Shown: positions 54,514-63,722 of the stretch, piece after piece
Layout: every line of letters starts with the position of its first letter
Position numbering within the stretch: the stretch's first letter is position 1
DNA from: an uncultured Oscillospiraceae bacterium
GTDB taxonomy: Bacteria > Bacillota > Clostridia > Oscillospirales > Oscillospiraceae
Length of the DNA: 64,000 nucleotides
Reading direction: 5' to 3'
Assembly (NCBI GenBank): GCA_947625285.1
Contig: CANQNS010000004.1
Span: 1-64,000 of the forward strand
Position numbers and translations under genes: made by a program
The notes under the pieces: generated by a model
What the model was told of the DNA's origin: nothing
Database searches by the model: none
The model's input: only the letters and a program-made list of their open reading frames with translations

Positions 54514-55794
54514 TCACGGATTCAGGATCACACAGGCAGTACAAATGCCTTCCTGGATCTTATAGTTGATCTCCCCATGATACTTGATGGAGGAGGAAAT
54601 GATACTGTCGATCCCGATACCTCGCGCAGCGGGCAGTCCGTTTTCCAACTTCAGCTCCGCGCCGCAGGGATTGCTGACGGCGATCACCGTTTTGTTCCCC
54701 ACGTTTCTGATATGGGCCTGGATAGGGCCGGCGCTTTTCCGTGCGGCGCAAGCGTTCAGCGCATTTTCCAGAAGGTTGGCAAGGATCGCCACAAGATCCA
54801 CATCGGAGACTGGCGACTGCGCCGGGGTATCCGCTTGCGCGACAAATCCCACGCCCGCCTCTTTTGCCTTCCCCGCGTAAGAGCTCAGGATGCCGTTGAC
54901 CGTGACGTTCGGGCACCACGCGGGAAAGCTCTCCAACGCTTCTTTGCTCTGCCCCAAATACGCTAAGATCCCCTCTGTATCGCCCTCCTGCGCCATAGAC
55001 GCGATCCGCTCGTCGTGATGGCGCAGGTCGTGACGGATCCGCCGGTTCTCCTGCTCGGTTTTTCTCGCATTTTCCATATAGGACATCAGGTACTCGACGT
55101 TTTGCTTTACCAATTCGTCCCTTGCTTCCTTTCGCATCTGATAGATGTTGCTGATTATCAGGATGCTGGCTACGGCAAAAGAGCACACGAGCAGGGAGAA
55201 AAGGAGCAGGGTGTCTGGATTGATCCCGTTATCCGCGCTGATCCTTGACAGAAGTATCACGAAAGCGAAAAAGTATATCACGGAAACGATGCTCAGCGAT
55301 ATCCAGTTTTTCGTACGAAATCCGCTGATCTCACGGATGACCGGTCTGCCGTATTTATAATATGCAAATGAAAGCGCAAAGCAAATAACGCCGTAGATCA
55401 CGCCTCGCATAAAATACACAAAAGTGTCCGGCCCGTTCGGCACAAGCAAATAGCACCCCAAAAATGAAATGGACAGCGAAACGCAGAAAACGCAGCCATA
55501 TGTGATCCAAAGATAGCATTTCTTCCAAAATCCGTCCGCTGACGCAGTTATAAAAATTCCCCAAAAGTATAGATACGAAAGCGTCAAAGCAATAGGCATC
55601 CTCCATGGCTTTGACAGATAAAGAAAGCTGAAACCCGCATCCAGAAAAAGGAATATACCCGCCGACCCCCACAGCAGCGCCGTCTTTTTTACCGGGTATT
55701 TTCTCTCCTGCAACAAAAGTCCCGCCGTCAGATGCGTTGCAAAAAACAACAGGCTGACAAAAAAGGCTATTATGATTATTTGGATCGTCCGCAT
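54514..55794 (-). CDS. AgrC-like sensor histidine kinase (GHKL)
   Basis: 426 aa. About six to seven N-terminal membrane segments (residues 5-215) form the sensor. A coiled linker, then the H-box RIRHDLRHHDER (phospho-His near 252) and the N-box ILANLLENALNAC near 333 follow, with a HATPase_c_5-type end (ARGIGIDSIISSS). This is the class that partners LytTR regulators and often reads peptides. No precursor-peptide or AgrB gene is visible nearby. It overlaps its regulator by 1 nt. GC content (about 50%) is well below the window's average. Confidence 0.9.
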   Translation of the reverse strand: MRTIQIIIIAFFVSLLFFATHLTAGLLLQERKYPVKKTALLWGSAGIFLFLDAGFSFLYLSKPWRMPIALTLSYLYFWGIFITASADGFWKKCYLWITYGCVFCVSLSISFLGCYLLVPNGPDTFVYFMRGVIYGVICFALSFAYYKYGRPVIREISGFRTKNWISLSIVSVIYFFAFVILLSRISADNGINPDTLLLFSLLVCSFAVASILIISNIYQMRKEARDELVKQNVEYLMSYMENARKTEQENRRIRHDLRHHDERIASMAQEGDTEGILAYLGQSKEALESFPAWCPNVTVNGILSSYAGKAKEAGVGFVAQADTPAQSPVSDVDLVAILANLLENALNACAARKSAGPIQAHIRNVGNKTVIAVSNPCGAELKLENGLPAARGIGIDSIISSSIKYHGEINYKIQEGICTACVILNP

Positions 55795-56519
55795 CAGTTT
55801 CTTGCCTCGTTTAAGTAAAAATCAAAATACGCCTGCTTCAGCTCCGAGCGGCACCGCCTTGGAACAGGAATGCGGGACTCATCATCCATGACCAGATCCG
55901 TGCCGGAAAAGCAGTGAACATGATTCAGGTTGACGATGAAAGAACTCCCGCACATCGTCATGCCTTTTTTGCCCATGATACATTCCTGAAGCTGCGTTGG
56001 CAACGACCACACCGAGAGCTTTTTCCCGGAGGCAAGGGAAAACACACGCCGTTTGTCTCTGGTCTCTATGTACAAAACATCTTCCAGGGCGATGCGGTGC
56101 ACTTTCCCCTCGCAGCGAAGAGGGATCCATGTTCTCTGCTCACGCTTGGCAATGACCCGTTCCAGGGCCGCGTCAAACTGTTCCTGCGTATAAGGCTTGC
56201 AGATATAGTCCGCGGCATGCAGGGAAAAGGCGTCGACCGCATAATCTGAACTGGTCGTCAGAAAGACGATGTCGGTATTCTCACTGAAACGGAGGATATC
56301 CCGGGCCAATTCCGTTCCCAGCATACCGGGCATACAAATATCCAAAAGCGCAATATCAGGACCGCCCGATCTATCAAATGCTTTCAGCATTTCAAACGCG
56401 GACGAATATACGTCGAATTCGATGCCATGCTCACAATGCGCCGCCGCGTAGGCCCGGAGATTATCCGCGATCTTTTTCCTCTCTCCGGCCTCGTCATCAC
56501 AAACAGATATCTTAAGCAT
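55794..56519 (-). CDS. LytTR-family response regulator
   Basis: 241 aa. A receiver domain (1-120) has acidic DDE at 8-10 and phospho-acceptor Asp in ALLDICMPGMLG. A LytTR DNA-binding domain follows (about 138-238, FSLASGKKLSVWSL, FIVNLNHVHCF). I start at MLKISVCDDE, 37 codons into the track ORF, with AAAGGAGG 7 nt upstream. It probably activates the operon starting at 54346 through the 21-bp-spaced repeats; this is inference from spacing and adjacency. Confidence 0.92.
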   Translation of the reverse strand: MLKISVCDDEAGERKKIADNLRAYAAAHCEHGIEFDVYSSAFEMLKAFDRSGGPDIALLDICMPGMLGTELARDILRFSENTDIVFLTTSSDYAVDAFSLHAADYICKPYTQEQFDAALERVIAKREQRTWIPLRCEGKVHRIALEDVLYIETRDKRRVFSLASGKKLSVWSLPTQLQECIMGKKGMTMCGSSFIVNLNHVHCFSGTDLVMDDESRIPVPRRCRSELKQAYFDFYLNEARN

Positions 56520-56589
56520 CGTTCCGCCTCCTTTCTTTGCGGCGCCGCGGGCCGGCAGGCTTTTCGGCGGTATTCGGGATGTTCTCAAA

Positions 56590-56616
56590 GGGGACGGGCC
56601 GAAAGCCCACGTCCCC
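56590..56616 (-). promoter_or_regulatory. leader hairpin upstream of the LytTR regulator
   Basis: GGGGAC-GGGC/GCCC-GTCCCC arms with a 2-nt bulge and a 5-nt loop. On the minus strand the stem is followed by TTTGAG. It may terminate read-through from the tRNA or attenuate the regulator gene. No convincing separate promoter was found for the two-component operon. Confidence 0.4.
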
Positions 56617-56655
56617 GCACAGCTCATCAACCGATTTTAACAGATAAAAACTGCT

Positions 56656-56700
56656 GGAACCCTTGATATTACTGTCTTTTTCAGCAATATCAAGGGCTCC
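56656..56700 (-). terminator. hairpin after tRNA-Gln
   Basis: 11-bp perfect arms CCCTTGATATT/AATATCAAGGG, extended by GGA/TCC across one mismatch. It lies 6 nt after the tRNA CCA. The T-rich stretch comes about 11 nt later. Confidence 0.55.
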
Positions 56701-56705
56701 AACTT

Positions 56706-56779
56706 TGGCAGCGGGAGAAGGATTCGAACCCTCACATACGGAGTCAGAGTCCGCTGTGCTACCTTTACACAATCCCGCT
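56706..56779 (-). tRNA. tRNA-Gln (anticodon CTG)
   Basis: 74-nt cloverleaf on the minus strand. Acceptor AGCGGGA/TCCCGCT, anticodon arm GCGGA-CTCTGAC-TCCGT with anticodon CTG (reads CAG), T-arm GGTTCGAATCC and an encoded 3' CCA. A consensus promoter lies just upstream. Confidence 0.95.
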
Positions 56780-56797
56780 ACGCCTGCAACGGTGTGT

Positions 56798-56826
56798 ATT
56801 ATGCCACCATTTCGGAAAAATGTCAA
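56798..56826 (-). promoter_or_regulatory. tRNA-Gln promoter
   Basis: Minus strand TTGACA (56821-56826), 17-bp spacer, CATAAT (56798-56803), about 19 bp before the tRNA 5' end. Confidence 0.75.
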
Positions 56827-56862
56827 GGACAAATTCCCAGCCGTGGCAAATTTATTGCCCGC

Positions 56863-57507
56863 TCACCGCTCCCGGTCTCGCAGCCAGCTCAAGGCGTCCG
56901 CCAGGCCGCCCAACTGGTCCATCAGCCCGCAGGACACCGCCTCCTGGCCGTCGATGATGCTGCCCACGTCGTTAGCCAGCTCCCCCGTTTTGAGCATATA
57001 GTCCAGAAACCGCTCCCGGCCGATGTGGGAGTTGGCGGTCACGAACCGGACGATCCGCTCCTGGGTCCGGGCGAAGTATTCATAGGTCTGGCTCACGCCG
57101 ATGACCGTGCCGTTCATACGCACGGGATGGATGGTCATGGAGGCGGACGGCGCGATGAAGCTGCGCTTGGCCGCCACGGCCAGCGGCACGCCGATGGAGT
57201 GGCCCCCGCCCAGCACCAGCGACGCGGTGGGCTTGCTCATGCCGGCGATCAGCTCCGCGATGGCGAGACCCGCCTCGATATCGCCTCCCACGGTGTTGAG
57301 CAGGATCAGCAGCCCCTTCACATTGGGGGCCTCCTCCACCGCCGCCAGCAGGGGCAGGACGTGCTCGTATTTCGTGGTCTTGTTCTCCTCCCCCAGCACC
57401 TGGTGGCCCTCGATCTGGCCGATGATGGTCAGCACCTGTATCTCCGACGGCGCGGCGGAGCCCAGCTCTTTTATGTCCTCGGTCTTGACTTCATCCAAAA
57501 CGATCAC
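56863..57507 (-). CDS. ClpP-family serine protease (TepA/YmfB type)
   Basis: 214-aa ClpP/crotonase-fold peptidase of the group called TepA (translocation-enhancing) in Bacillus. LLILLNTVGGDIEAGLAIAEL is the Gly-rich oxyanion stretch, GGGHSIGVPLA holds the nucleophile Ser, and SMTIHPVRM the His. The start is a GTG whose first base is paired in a strong hairpin. No good ribosome-binding site exists and no other early start is available. The frame is the same as that of the upstream aminopeptidase, directly after its stop, so translation probably relies on re-initiation. Homologues usually have about 20 more N-terminal residues. Substrate is unknown. Confidence 0.85.
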   Translation of the reverse strand: MIVLDEVKTEDIKELGSAAPSEIQVLTIIGQIEGHQVLGEENKTTKYEHVLPLLAAVEEAPNVKGLLILLNTVGGDIEAGLAIAELIAGMSKPTASLVLGGGHSIGVPLAVAAKRSFIAPSASMTIHPVRMNGTVIGVSQTYEYFARTQERIVRFVTANSHIGRERFLDYMLKTGELANDVGSIIDGQEAVSCGLMDQLGGLADALSWLRDRER

Positions 57508-57533
57508 CCGGAGCCAGTTTTCCCGGCTCCGGG
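57507..57533 (-). promoter_or_regulatory. hairpin covering the TepA start codon
   Basis: 9-bp arms CCCGGAGCC/GGCTCCGGG with a 9-nt loop between the M18 stop and the GTG start. The base of the stem includes the first G of the start codon. It may limit translation or act as a weak terminator. Confidence 0.5.
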
Positions 57534-57546
57534 CGATTTTATCACG

Positions 57547-58929
57547 TCACTTGGCGTCGTAGGCCGCCTTCATGCACTTATAGGTCATATAGCAGTCGAA
57601 TTTGGCCGTAGTCTCAAAGGGCGCGTGCATCGAAAGCACCGGCACGCCCGCGTCGATGGTGTCGATGTCCCGCATAGCCATCTCCGTTGCCACGGTGCCG
57701 CCGCCGCCCTGGTCCACCTTGCCCAGCTCGCACATCTGCCAGACCACCCCCGCGTCGTCGCACAGCCGGCGCAGATAGCCCACCAGCTCTGCGGAGGCGT
57801 CGCTGGCCCCGGACTTGCCCCGTGCGCCGGTATACTTGCAAAAGCCAACGCCGTAGTTGAGCCGGGCGGCGTTCTGCTTTTCGCTGACCTCCGGGTACAT
57901 GGGGTCCAGCGCGGCCGTCACGTCGGCGGAGATGCAGAAGCTGCGGGAAAAGCTCTCCTGCACAGAGCAGACGCCGCCGCAGAGCCTCTCGATGAACCGC
58001 TCAAAGGCCTGGCTCATCATGCCGGTGACGCCATAGGAGCCGATCTCCTCCTTGTCCGCCAGGATGCAGACCGCCGTGCGCTCCGGCGCGCTGGTCTCCA
58101 GGATGGCGGCCAGCTCCGCGTAGGCGCAGACCCGGTCGTCCTGTCCGTAGCCGCCGATCATGCTCCGGTCCAGGCCCAGCTCCCGCACGTCAAAGGCGGG
58201 CACCGCCTCCAGCTCCGCCGAGATCAGGTCGGCCTCCGTGATGCCGTAGCGGTCGTTGAGCAGGCTCATGACCGCCAGCTTCACCCGGTCGCTGCCCTCG
58301 CCGGCATAGGGCACGCTGCCGGCCAGGACGCACAGCTTCTCTCCCTCCACGCCCTTAGCCATGGTCTTCTGCATCTGGTCCGCCGCCAAGTGGGGCAGCA
58401 GGTCCGTCACCACGAACTGGGGGTCGTCCCTGTCCCGGCCGACGACCACGTCCACCGTGGAGCCGTCCTTCAAAGCCACCGTTCCGTGCAGCTCCAGGGG
58501 TATGGCGGTCCACTGGTACTTCTTGATGCCCCCGTAATAGTGGGTGCGGAAGTACCCCAGCTCCGTGTCCTCGAAAAGAGGCAGCTGCTTCAGGTCCAGC
58601 CGAGGGGAGTCCACATGGGCGGCCTCCACCACGAACCCCGCGCTCATGGGCTTTTTGCCACCCACCGCCAGCAGCAGGCTCTTGCCCCGGTTGCTGCAAT
58701 ACACCTTCTGCCCCGGCTTGATGGGGCCCGCGCCGTCCGCCAGAGGCTCGAAGCCCGCCGCCTCCGCCAGCTTGATGGCCTCGCTCACGGCCTCCCGCTC
58801 GGTCCGGGCCGCGTCCAGATAGGCCATGTAGCCCTTGCAGTAGTCCTCGCAGGCCAGCCGCTCTTTGGCGTCGATCAGGTCGTAGCCGTTTTTCGGCTGA
58901 TAAAAAAGCTCGTTTTTCTTCTCATCCAT
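57547..58929 (-). CDS. M18-family aminopeptidase
   Basis: Dodecameric-type metallo-aminopeptidase that releases N-terminal, often acidic, residues. The co-catalytic zinc ligands are visible: EAAHVDSPRLDLK (His, Asp), ADKEEIGSYG (Glu-Glu) and SMHAPFE (His). I start at [10 protein letters not shown] (ATG 58929), 48 codons into the track ORF; the extra N-terminus is arginine-rich antisense-like text overlapping the previous gene. 460 aa, typical. The start overlaps the TsaC-CoaE stop by 8 nt. Confidence 0.93.
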   Translation of the reverse strand: MDEKKNELFYQPKNGYDLIDAKERLACEDYCKGYMAYLDAARTEREAVSEAIKLAEAAGFEPLADGAGPIKPGQKVYCSNRGKSLLLAVGGKKPMSAGFVVEAAHVDSPRLDLKQLPLFEDTELGYFRTHYYGGIKKYQWTAIPLELHGTVALKDGSTVDVVVGRDRDDPQFVVTDLLPHLAADQMQKTMAKGVEGEKLCVLAGSVPYAGEGSDRVKLAVMSLLNDRYGITEADLISAELEAVPAFDVRELGLDRSMIGGYGQDDRVCAYAELAAILETSAPERTAVCILADKEEIGSYGVTGMMSQAFERFIERLCGGVCSVQESFSRSFCISADVTAALDPMYPEVSEKQNAARLNYGVGFCKYTGARGKSGASDASAELVGYLRRLCDDAGVVWQMCELGKVDQGGGGTVATEMAMRDIDTIDAGVPVLSMHAPFETTAKFDCYMTYKCMKAAYDAK

Positions 58930-60154
58930 GCTGTTCGTCCTCCAAGATGGTTTTGAATAACTGGTCGCAGGCCCGGCGGAAATCCGACCGGCTGCCGTTG
59001 TTTCGCAGGATATGGCCGCACCGGGCCTCATAAAAGGCGTCCGGCTTCTGGGCCCGGATGCGCTTGAGCGCATTCTCCAAACCGACGCCGTCCCGGACCG
59101 TCAGCCGGGCCGCCCGGACCTCCTCCGCCGCAAGCACCCCCACCAGGGCCGTGAGCCGGCCCTCCAGGGAAGTGCCCAGCAGATTTACGGCGTCGATGGC
59201 CGCGTACCGGCCCCCCGCCGCGGCGTGCTCCGCCAGCAGCTCTTCGATGGCGGCGATCACATACTTGTCCGTGATATCGCTCAGGTCCGCCAGGGCCTTG
59301 GGGTCGGAAAAGACCACCGCACCCAGCTCCTTGCGCCGGAGCACGCCGTCCTCCACCGCACCGGGGAACCGCCGCTCGATCTCCGAGAGCATCTGAGCGT
59401 TTTCCCGGCACAGGCCGTGATAGACCCTGTCCGCGTCGACGACCAGCGCACCCATGGCCGCCAGGGAATCCAGCGCGGTGGTCTTGCCCGCCCCGGTGCC
59501 GCCGGTGACGCCCACGATCTTCAGCGAGCCGATCAACGCCTCCCGGATGGCCCCGGCGGACAGCGCCCCTTGGCGCAAAATGCGGTAGGGCGTCCGGGTC
59601 AGGTCCACGATGGTGCTCTCTGTGCCCAGGGCGCAGGCCCCGCCGTCCACGATGGCCTCGATAACGCCGTCAAAGTAGGCGGCCACCTCCGCCGCGTTCC
59701 TGGGGCTTGGCTGGCCGGAGGGGTTGGCGGAGGGACAGGCCAGGGGCAGGCCGCATCCTTTCAGCAGCTCCAGCGTCAGTTCGCTGTCCGGGCACCGAAG
59801 CCCCACCGTGTCCCCACCGGCCCGGACGATCGCCGGGATATTCCCGTCCGCCTCCACCACTATAGTCAGCGGTCCGGGCCAAAAGGCGTCCGCCAGCACA
59901 TACGCGCCCCGGGTCACGTTTTTCCCGTACAGCCCCAGCGCCGGCCGGCCCTCCACCAGCAGGCTCAGGGGCTTCACCGCCGGCCGGCCCTTCACCTCAT
60001 ATATCCGCTCCACTGCGGCCGGGTCCAGGCCGTTGGCCGCCAGGCCGTACACTGTCTCCGTCGGCACCGCCACCAGCCCGCCCCGGCGCAGTATCTCCCC
60101 TGCCCGGACCAGTCCGGCGGCGTCCGTGATACGCTGTGTGTCTATTCTATCCAT
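58922..60154 (-). CDS. fusion of L-threonylcarbamoyladenylate synthase and dephospho-CoA kinase
   Basis: Two-enzyme protein of 410 aa. Residues 1-205 are TsaC/Sua5 (YrdC fold). They make threonylcarbamoyl-AMP for tRNA t6A37: [31 protein letters not shown] and [14 protein letters not shown]. Residues about 210-400 are CoaE, the last step of coenzyme A synthesis: [15 protein letters not shown] (P-loop), [12 protein letters not shown] and [12 protein letters not shown]. The join ([11 protein letters not shown]) is seamless, with no stop or frameshift. Both domains keep their key motifs, so both activities are expected. Separate genes are the norm. The gene overlaps prfA and the M18 gene by 8 nt each. 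Confidence 0.92.
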   Translation of the reverse strand: MDRIDTQRITDAAGLVRAGEILRRGGLVAVPTETVYGLAANGLDPAAVERIYEVKGRPAVKPLSLLVEGRPALGLYGKNVTRGAYVLADAFWPGPLTIVVEADGNIPAIVRAGGDTVGLRCPDSELTLELLKGCGLPLACPSANPSGQPSPRNAAEVAAYFDGVIEAIVDGGACALGTESTIVDLTRTPYRILRQGALSAGAIREALIGSLKIVGVTGGTGAGKTTALDSLAAMGALVVDADRVYHGLCRENAQMLSEIERRFPGAVEDGVLRRKELGAVVFSDPKALADLSDITDKYVIAAIEELLAEHAAAGGRYAAIDAVNLLGTSLEGRLTALVGVLAAEEVRAARLTVRDGVGLENALKRIRAQKPDAFYEARCGHILRNNGSRSDFRRACDQLFKTILEDEQHG

Positions 60155-61217
60155 TTTCGCTTCTCAGCTTTTCCGCCTGGTCCGCCGTCACCAGCGCGTC
60201 GATCAGCTCGTCCAGGTCCCCGTTCATCACGGCGTCGATCTTATACAGGGTCAGGCCGATCCGATGGTCCGTCACCCGGCCCTGGGGGAAGTTATAGGTG
60301 CGGATGCGCTCGTTTCGCATACCGCTGCCCACCTGACTGCGCCGCTGATCCGCCCGGTCCGCCGCCTGCCTTTCCCGCTCGGCGGCCGCCAGACGGGACG
60401 CCAGGATGGACAGGGCCCGTTCCTTGTTTTTGTACTGGCTGCGCTCGTCCTGGCACTCCACCACCGTGCCCGTGGGGATGTGCGTCACCCGGATGGCGGA
60501 GGAGGTCTTGTTCACCTTCTGGCCCCCGGCCCCGGAGGAGCGGAACACGTCGATGCGCAGCTCCGACATATCCAGCTTGAACTCCACCTGGTCCATCTCC
60601 GGCAGCACCGCCACCGTGGCGGTGGAGGTGTGGACCCGGCCCTGGGTCTCCGTCTCCGGCACACGCTGGACCCGGTGGACGCCGCTTTCAAATTTCAGCC
60701 GGGAATAGGCCCCGGCCCCCTCCACGATGAAGCTGATCTCCTTGACGCCCCCCAGGTCCGTGTCGCTGACGTTGGCCACAGATACCTTCCAGCCCCGGCT
60801 CTCGGCGTACATGGCGTACATCCTGTAAAGGCTGGCGGCGAACAGGGCCGACTCCTCGCCGCCCACGCCGGCGCGTATCTCGATGATGACGTTCCTGCCG
60901 TCGTTGGGGTCTTTGGGCAGCAGCAGGGTCTTCAAGGCCAGCTCCGCCCCTGGCAGAGCGGCGCGGGCACCGTCCAGCTCCTCCTGGGCCAGAGCCCGCA
61001 GGTCCGGGTCGTCCTCCCCCGCCAGCAGGGCCTCCGCCTCCGCGGCGCCGGCCCGCAGCCGCTTCACCTGCCGCCAGGCCTCCACCACCGGCTCCAGCTC
61101 CTTCCGCTCCCTGGCAAGTTCTCCGTACAGCGCGGGATCGGCATAGGCGGCCGGGTCCTCCATCCGGGCGGCCAGCTTTAGATACCTGTCTTCGATTTGG
61201 CTTAATTTATCATCCAT
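60147..61217 (-). CDS. prfA: peptide chain release factor 1
   Basis: Class I release factor that recognises UAA and UAG. The GGQ motif lies in [20 protein letters not shown] near residue 230; [12 protein letters not shown] and the [17 protein letters not shown]-terminal block are canonical for RF1. 356 aa, typical. It overlaps tmcAL by 8 nt at its start. A release-factor methyltransferase gene, often next to prfA, is absent here; the TsaC-CoaE fusion follows instead. Confidence 0.97.
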   Translation of the reverse strand: MDDKLSQIEDRYLKLAARMEDPAAYADPALYGELARERKELEPVVEAWRQVKRLRAGAAEAEALLAGEDDPDLRALAQEELDGARAALPGAELALKTLLLPKDPNDGRNVIIEIRAGVGGEESALFAASLYRMYAMYAESRGWKVSVANVSDTDLGGVKEISFIVEGAGAYSRLKFESGVHRVQRVPETETQGRVHTSTATVAVLPEMDQVEFKLDMSELRIDVFRSSGAGGQKVNKTSSAIRVTHIPTGTVVECQDERSQYKNKERALSILASRLAAAERERQAADRADQRRSQVGSGMRNERIRTYNFPQGRVTDHRIGLTLYKIDAVMNGDLDELIDALVTADQAEKLRSENG

Positions 61218-62418
61218 TTCCTATCGTCGCCGGGCCGGTCCGCCAGTCGGACCCGCCCGCTCTCTCCGCCGGCGCGGGACGGCCCAGCACATAGAAGTCC
61301 CGGGCCGCCGCCGTCAGGTAGAATATCTCCCGGGAGCGGGGGTCCAGCTCCTTCACCGTCCCGGGCCGCGTCACAATGGGCACGGACGCCTTTTCCTTTA
61401 TCCGCCGCAGCAGGGCCCGGCCCCTCTCGGTGGAGGCCAGCAGCCGCGCATAGGGGACCGCCGCCCCGCCCATGTCCGCCCGGATGCCCAGGGCCCCGGC
61501 CAGGGCCATCCGCCGCAGCCGGCTCAGGGGGTAGCGTTTCGTCTTGACCGCCTCCAGCACGCCCTCCAGCGTGCCCCGCTCCCGGACCGCCCGGTAAAAC
61601 CGCTCATCCAGGCCCTCGGTGGCGTCCGGCAGCGCGGCGAAGTCCTCCTTCTTCATGGCCCGCAGCCGGGCCATCACCGCCTGCTCCAGCCGCTCCGCCG
61701 TCACGGGCCCCCGGCCCGCGGCTGTCTCCCGCTCCAGCACCAGAGCCGCCCCGTCCGGCAGCGCGGGGCCTATATCCTCTCCCGCCGCCAGCCGGGCCCG
61801 CAGGGCCATCGCGCTGGGCGCGGCGGCGTTCTCCCGGTCGTCATGGCGGGACCCGTCCCGGACCGTCGCCACCGGCGCCATGGCGGACTTAAGAGCCACC
61901 AGGGCCTTGCAGTACTCCACCGCCAGGATGTCGTTGGGCCCCCGGAGCAGATCCGCCTTCGCGCCCAGTGCCCGGCGCAGGACCGTCTCCCGGGCGGCGG
62001 CGAAGCTGGCGCCGGAGCGCATCTCTTTTTTGACCGCCGCCAGCGCCTCCGGGTCCACGGCGGCCCGGGCCAGGGCCCCGATCCCCTCCAGGTCCCCGGA
62101 CTCGCTGCCGAAGCTGAGGTGGGTCACGACCCCCGATCCCTCCAGCAGCCCCACGGCACCCAGGGCGAACCGCTCCGCCGAGGACACGCACCAGGGCAGG
62201 GGCAGCTCGAACACCAGGTCCGCGCCGCAGCGCGCCGCCATCTCCGCCCGTGCGTGCTTATCAAGGCACGCCGGCTCTCCCCGCTGGACGAAGTCCCCGC
62301 TCATCACGCACACGATGGGCGCGTCCGCCCCCAGCAGGGCGCGGCTCTTCTCAAAATGCTCCCGGTGGCCCCGGTGAAAGGGATTGAACTCCCCCACCAC
62401 GCCGACGGCGTATTCCAT
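61210..62418 (-). CDS. tmcAL: tRNA(Met) cytidine acetate ligase
   Basis: Nucleotidyltransferase-fold enzyme that acetylates C34 of elongator tRNA-Met with acetate and [19 protein letters not shown] (HxGH-type site), [25 protein letters not shown] and the SFGSESGD segment match the YlbM/TmcAL family. 402 aa, typical. It is the first gene of a leftward operon that starts back-to-back with acetate kinase; both gene products act on acetate. Confidence 0.92.
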   Translation of the reverse strand: MEYAVGVVGEFNPFHRGHREHFEKSRALLGADAPIVCVMSGDFVQRGEPACLDKHARAEMAARCGADLVFELPLPWCVSSAERFALGAVGLLEGSGVVTHLSFGSESGDLEGIGALARAAVDPEALAAVKKEMRSGASFAAARETVLRRALGAKADLLRGPNDILAVEYCKALVALKSAMAPVATVRDGSRHDDRENAAAPSAMALRARLAAGEDIGPALPDGAALVLERETAAGRGPVTAERLEQAVMARLRAMKKEDFAALPDATEGLDERFYRAVRERGTLEGVLEAVKTKRYPLSRLRRMALAGALGIRADMGGAAVPYARLLASTERGRALLRRIKEKASVPIVTRPGTVKELDPRSREIFYLTAAARDFYVLGRPAPAERAGGSDWRTGPATIGNG

Positions 62419-62430
62419 GCCTTGTCCCTC

Positions 62431-62458
62431 TTGCGTTTTTCCAAAAATGCGGTAGAAT
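62431..62458 (+). promoter_or_regulatory. ackA promoter
   Basis: Plus strand TTGCGT (62431-62436), 16-bp spacer, TAGAAT (62453-62458), about 65 bp before the ackA ATG. It is followed at 62457-62474 by a dyad ATGGGA-N6-TCCCAT, a possible operator shared with the divergent promoter. Confidence 0.5.
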
Positions 62459-62477
62459 GGGAACGATATCCCATATC

Positions 62478-62505
62478 ATTTTACACGACTTTCTATATTT
62501 TTCAA
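62478..62505 (-). promoter_or_regulatory. tmcAL operon promoter
   Basis: Minus strand TTGAAA (62500-62505), 16-bp spacer, TAAAAT (62478-62483) preceded by GTG. It overlaps the ackA leader, so the two divergent units share about 75 bp of control region. Confidence 0.55.
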
Positions 62506-62522
62506 GACGAAAGGGGTCCACC

Positions 62523-63722
62523 ATGAAAATTCTTGTCATCAACTGCGGCAGCTCCTCTTTGAAGTATCAGCTTCTGGACATGGACGGCGAGTCCCTGCTG
62601 GCAAAGGGCCTTTGCGAGCGCATCGGCATCGACGGCCACCTGAAGCACCAGCCCCAAAACGGCAAGCCCGTCTTTGACCAGGACCTCGCCATGCCCACCC
62701 ACACCGAGGCCATCGCCGCCGTGCTGGAAAAGCTGACGAGCCCGGAATACGGCGTGGTGGCCGATATGTCCGAGATCGGCGCGGTGGGCCACCGGGTGGT
62801 CCACGGGGGCGAGAGATTTGCTTCCTCTGTCGTCATCAACGACGCGGTGATGGACGCCATCGCCGCTTGCGTGCCGCTGGCCCCCCTGCACAACCCGGCC
62901 AATATCACCGGCATCGAGGCCTGCAAGGCCGTCATGGGCGGCGTGCCCCAGGTGGCGGTGTTCGACACCGCCTTCCACCAGACCATGCCCGGCAAGGCCT
63001 ATATGTACGCCGTCCCCTATTCTTACTACACGGACCTGCAGGTCCGCCGCTACGGCTTCCACGGCACCAGCCACCGGTACGTGTCCGCCCGGGCCGCCGA
63101 GATGATGGGCCGGCCCATCGAAGAACTGAAGCTCATCTCCTGCCACATGGGCAACGGCAGCTCCATCTGCGCCATCGACGGGGGCAGGAGCGTGGACACC
63201 TCCATGGGCTTCACCCCCATCGCCGGGCTGCCCATGGGCACCCGCTGCGGGGATATCGACGTGTCCATCCCCGACTACATCTGCCAGAACACCGGCAAGG
63301 ACGTAAAGACCGTCACGGACGAGCTGAACAAGAAGTCCGGCGTGCTGGGCGTGTCCGGCGTCAGCTCCGATTTCCGGGACCTGTCGAAAGCCGCCGGCGA
63401 GGGCAACGAGAGGGCCGCCCTGGCGTTGGAGATGTTCCAGTACGCCGTCGCCAAGACCATCGGGGCCTACGCCGCCGCCATGAACGGTGTGGACGGCATC
63501 ATCTTCACCGCCGGCGTTGGGGAGAACGACGCCGCCTGCCGGGCCGGTATCTGCCGGTATCTGGGCTATCTGGGCGTGGAGATCTGCCCGGAGTGCAATT
63601 CCAAGCGGGGCCAGGAGACCGTTATCTCCGCCGACGGCAGCAAGGTGAAGGTCATGGTGATCCCCACCAACGAGGAGCTTGTCATCGCCCGGGACACCAA
63701 GGAGCTGGTGGAAAATGCCTGA
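62523..63722 (+). CDS. ackA: acetate kinase
   Basis: Converts acetyl phosphate plus ADP to acetate plus ATP in fermentation. MKILVINCGSSSLKYQ, the RVVHGGERF region, SCHMGNGSSICAIDGG (phosphate-2 loop) and IIFTAGVGENDAACR (adenosine loop) are all intact. I start at ATG 62523, 22 codons into the track ORF. 399 aa, typical. Its partner pta is not in the window. The next gene overlaps it by 8 nt. Confidence 0.96.
   Translation: MKILVINCGSSSLKYQLLDMDGESLLAKGLCERIGIDGHLKHQPQNGKPVFDQDLAMPTHTEAIAAVLEKLTSPEYGVVADMSEIGAVGHRVVHGGERFASSVVINDAVMDAIAACVPLAPLHNPANITGIEACKAVMGGVPQVAVFDTAFHQTMPGKAYMYAVPYSYYTDLQVRRYGFHGTSHRYVSARAAEMMGRPIEELKLISCHMGNGSSICAIDGGRSVDTSMGFTPIAGLPMGTRCGDIDVSIPDYICQNTGKDVKTVTDELNKKSGVLGVSGVSSDFRDLSKAAGEGNERAALALEMFQYAVAKTIGAYAAAMNGVDGIIFTAGVGENDAACRAGICRYLGYLGVEICPECNSKRGQETVISADGSKVKVMVIPTNEELVIARDTKELVENA

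Noticed and set aside
54514-56519. agr-type quorum-sensing locus
   Set aside because: Kinase and regulator are AgrC/AgrA-like in class, but no AgrB protease or AgrD-like short peptide ORF was found next to them.
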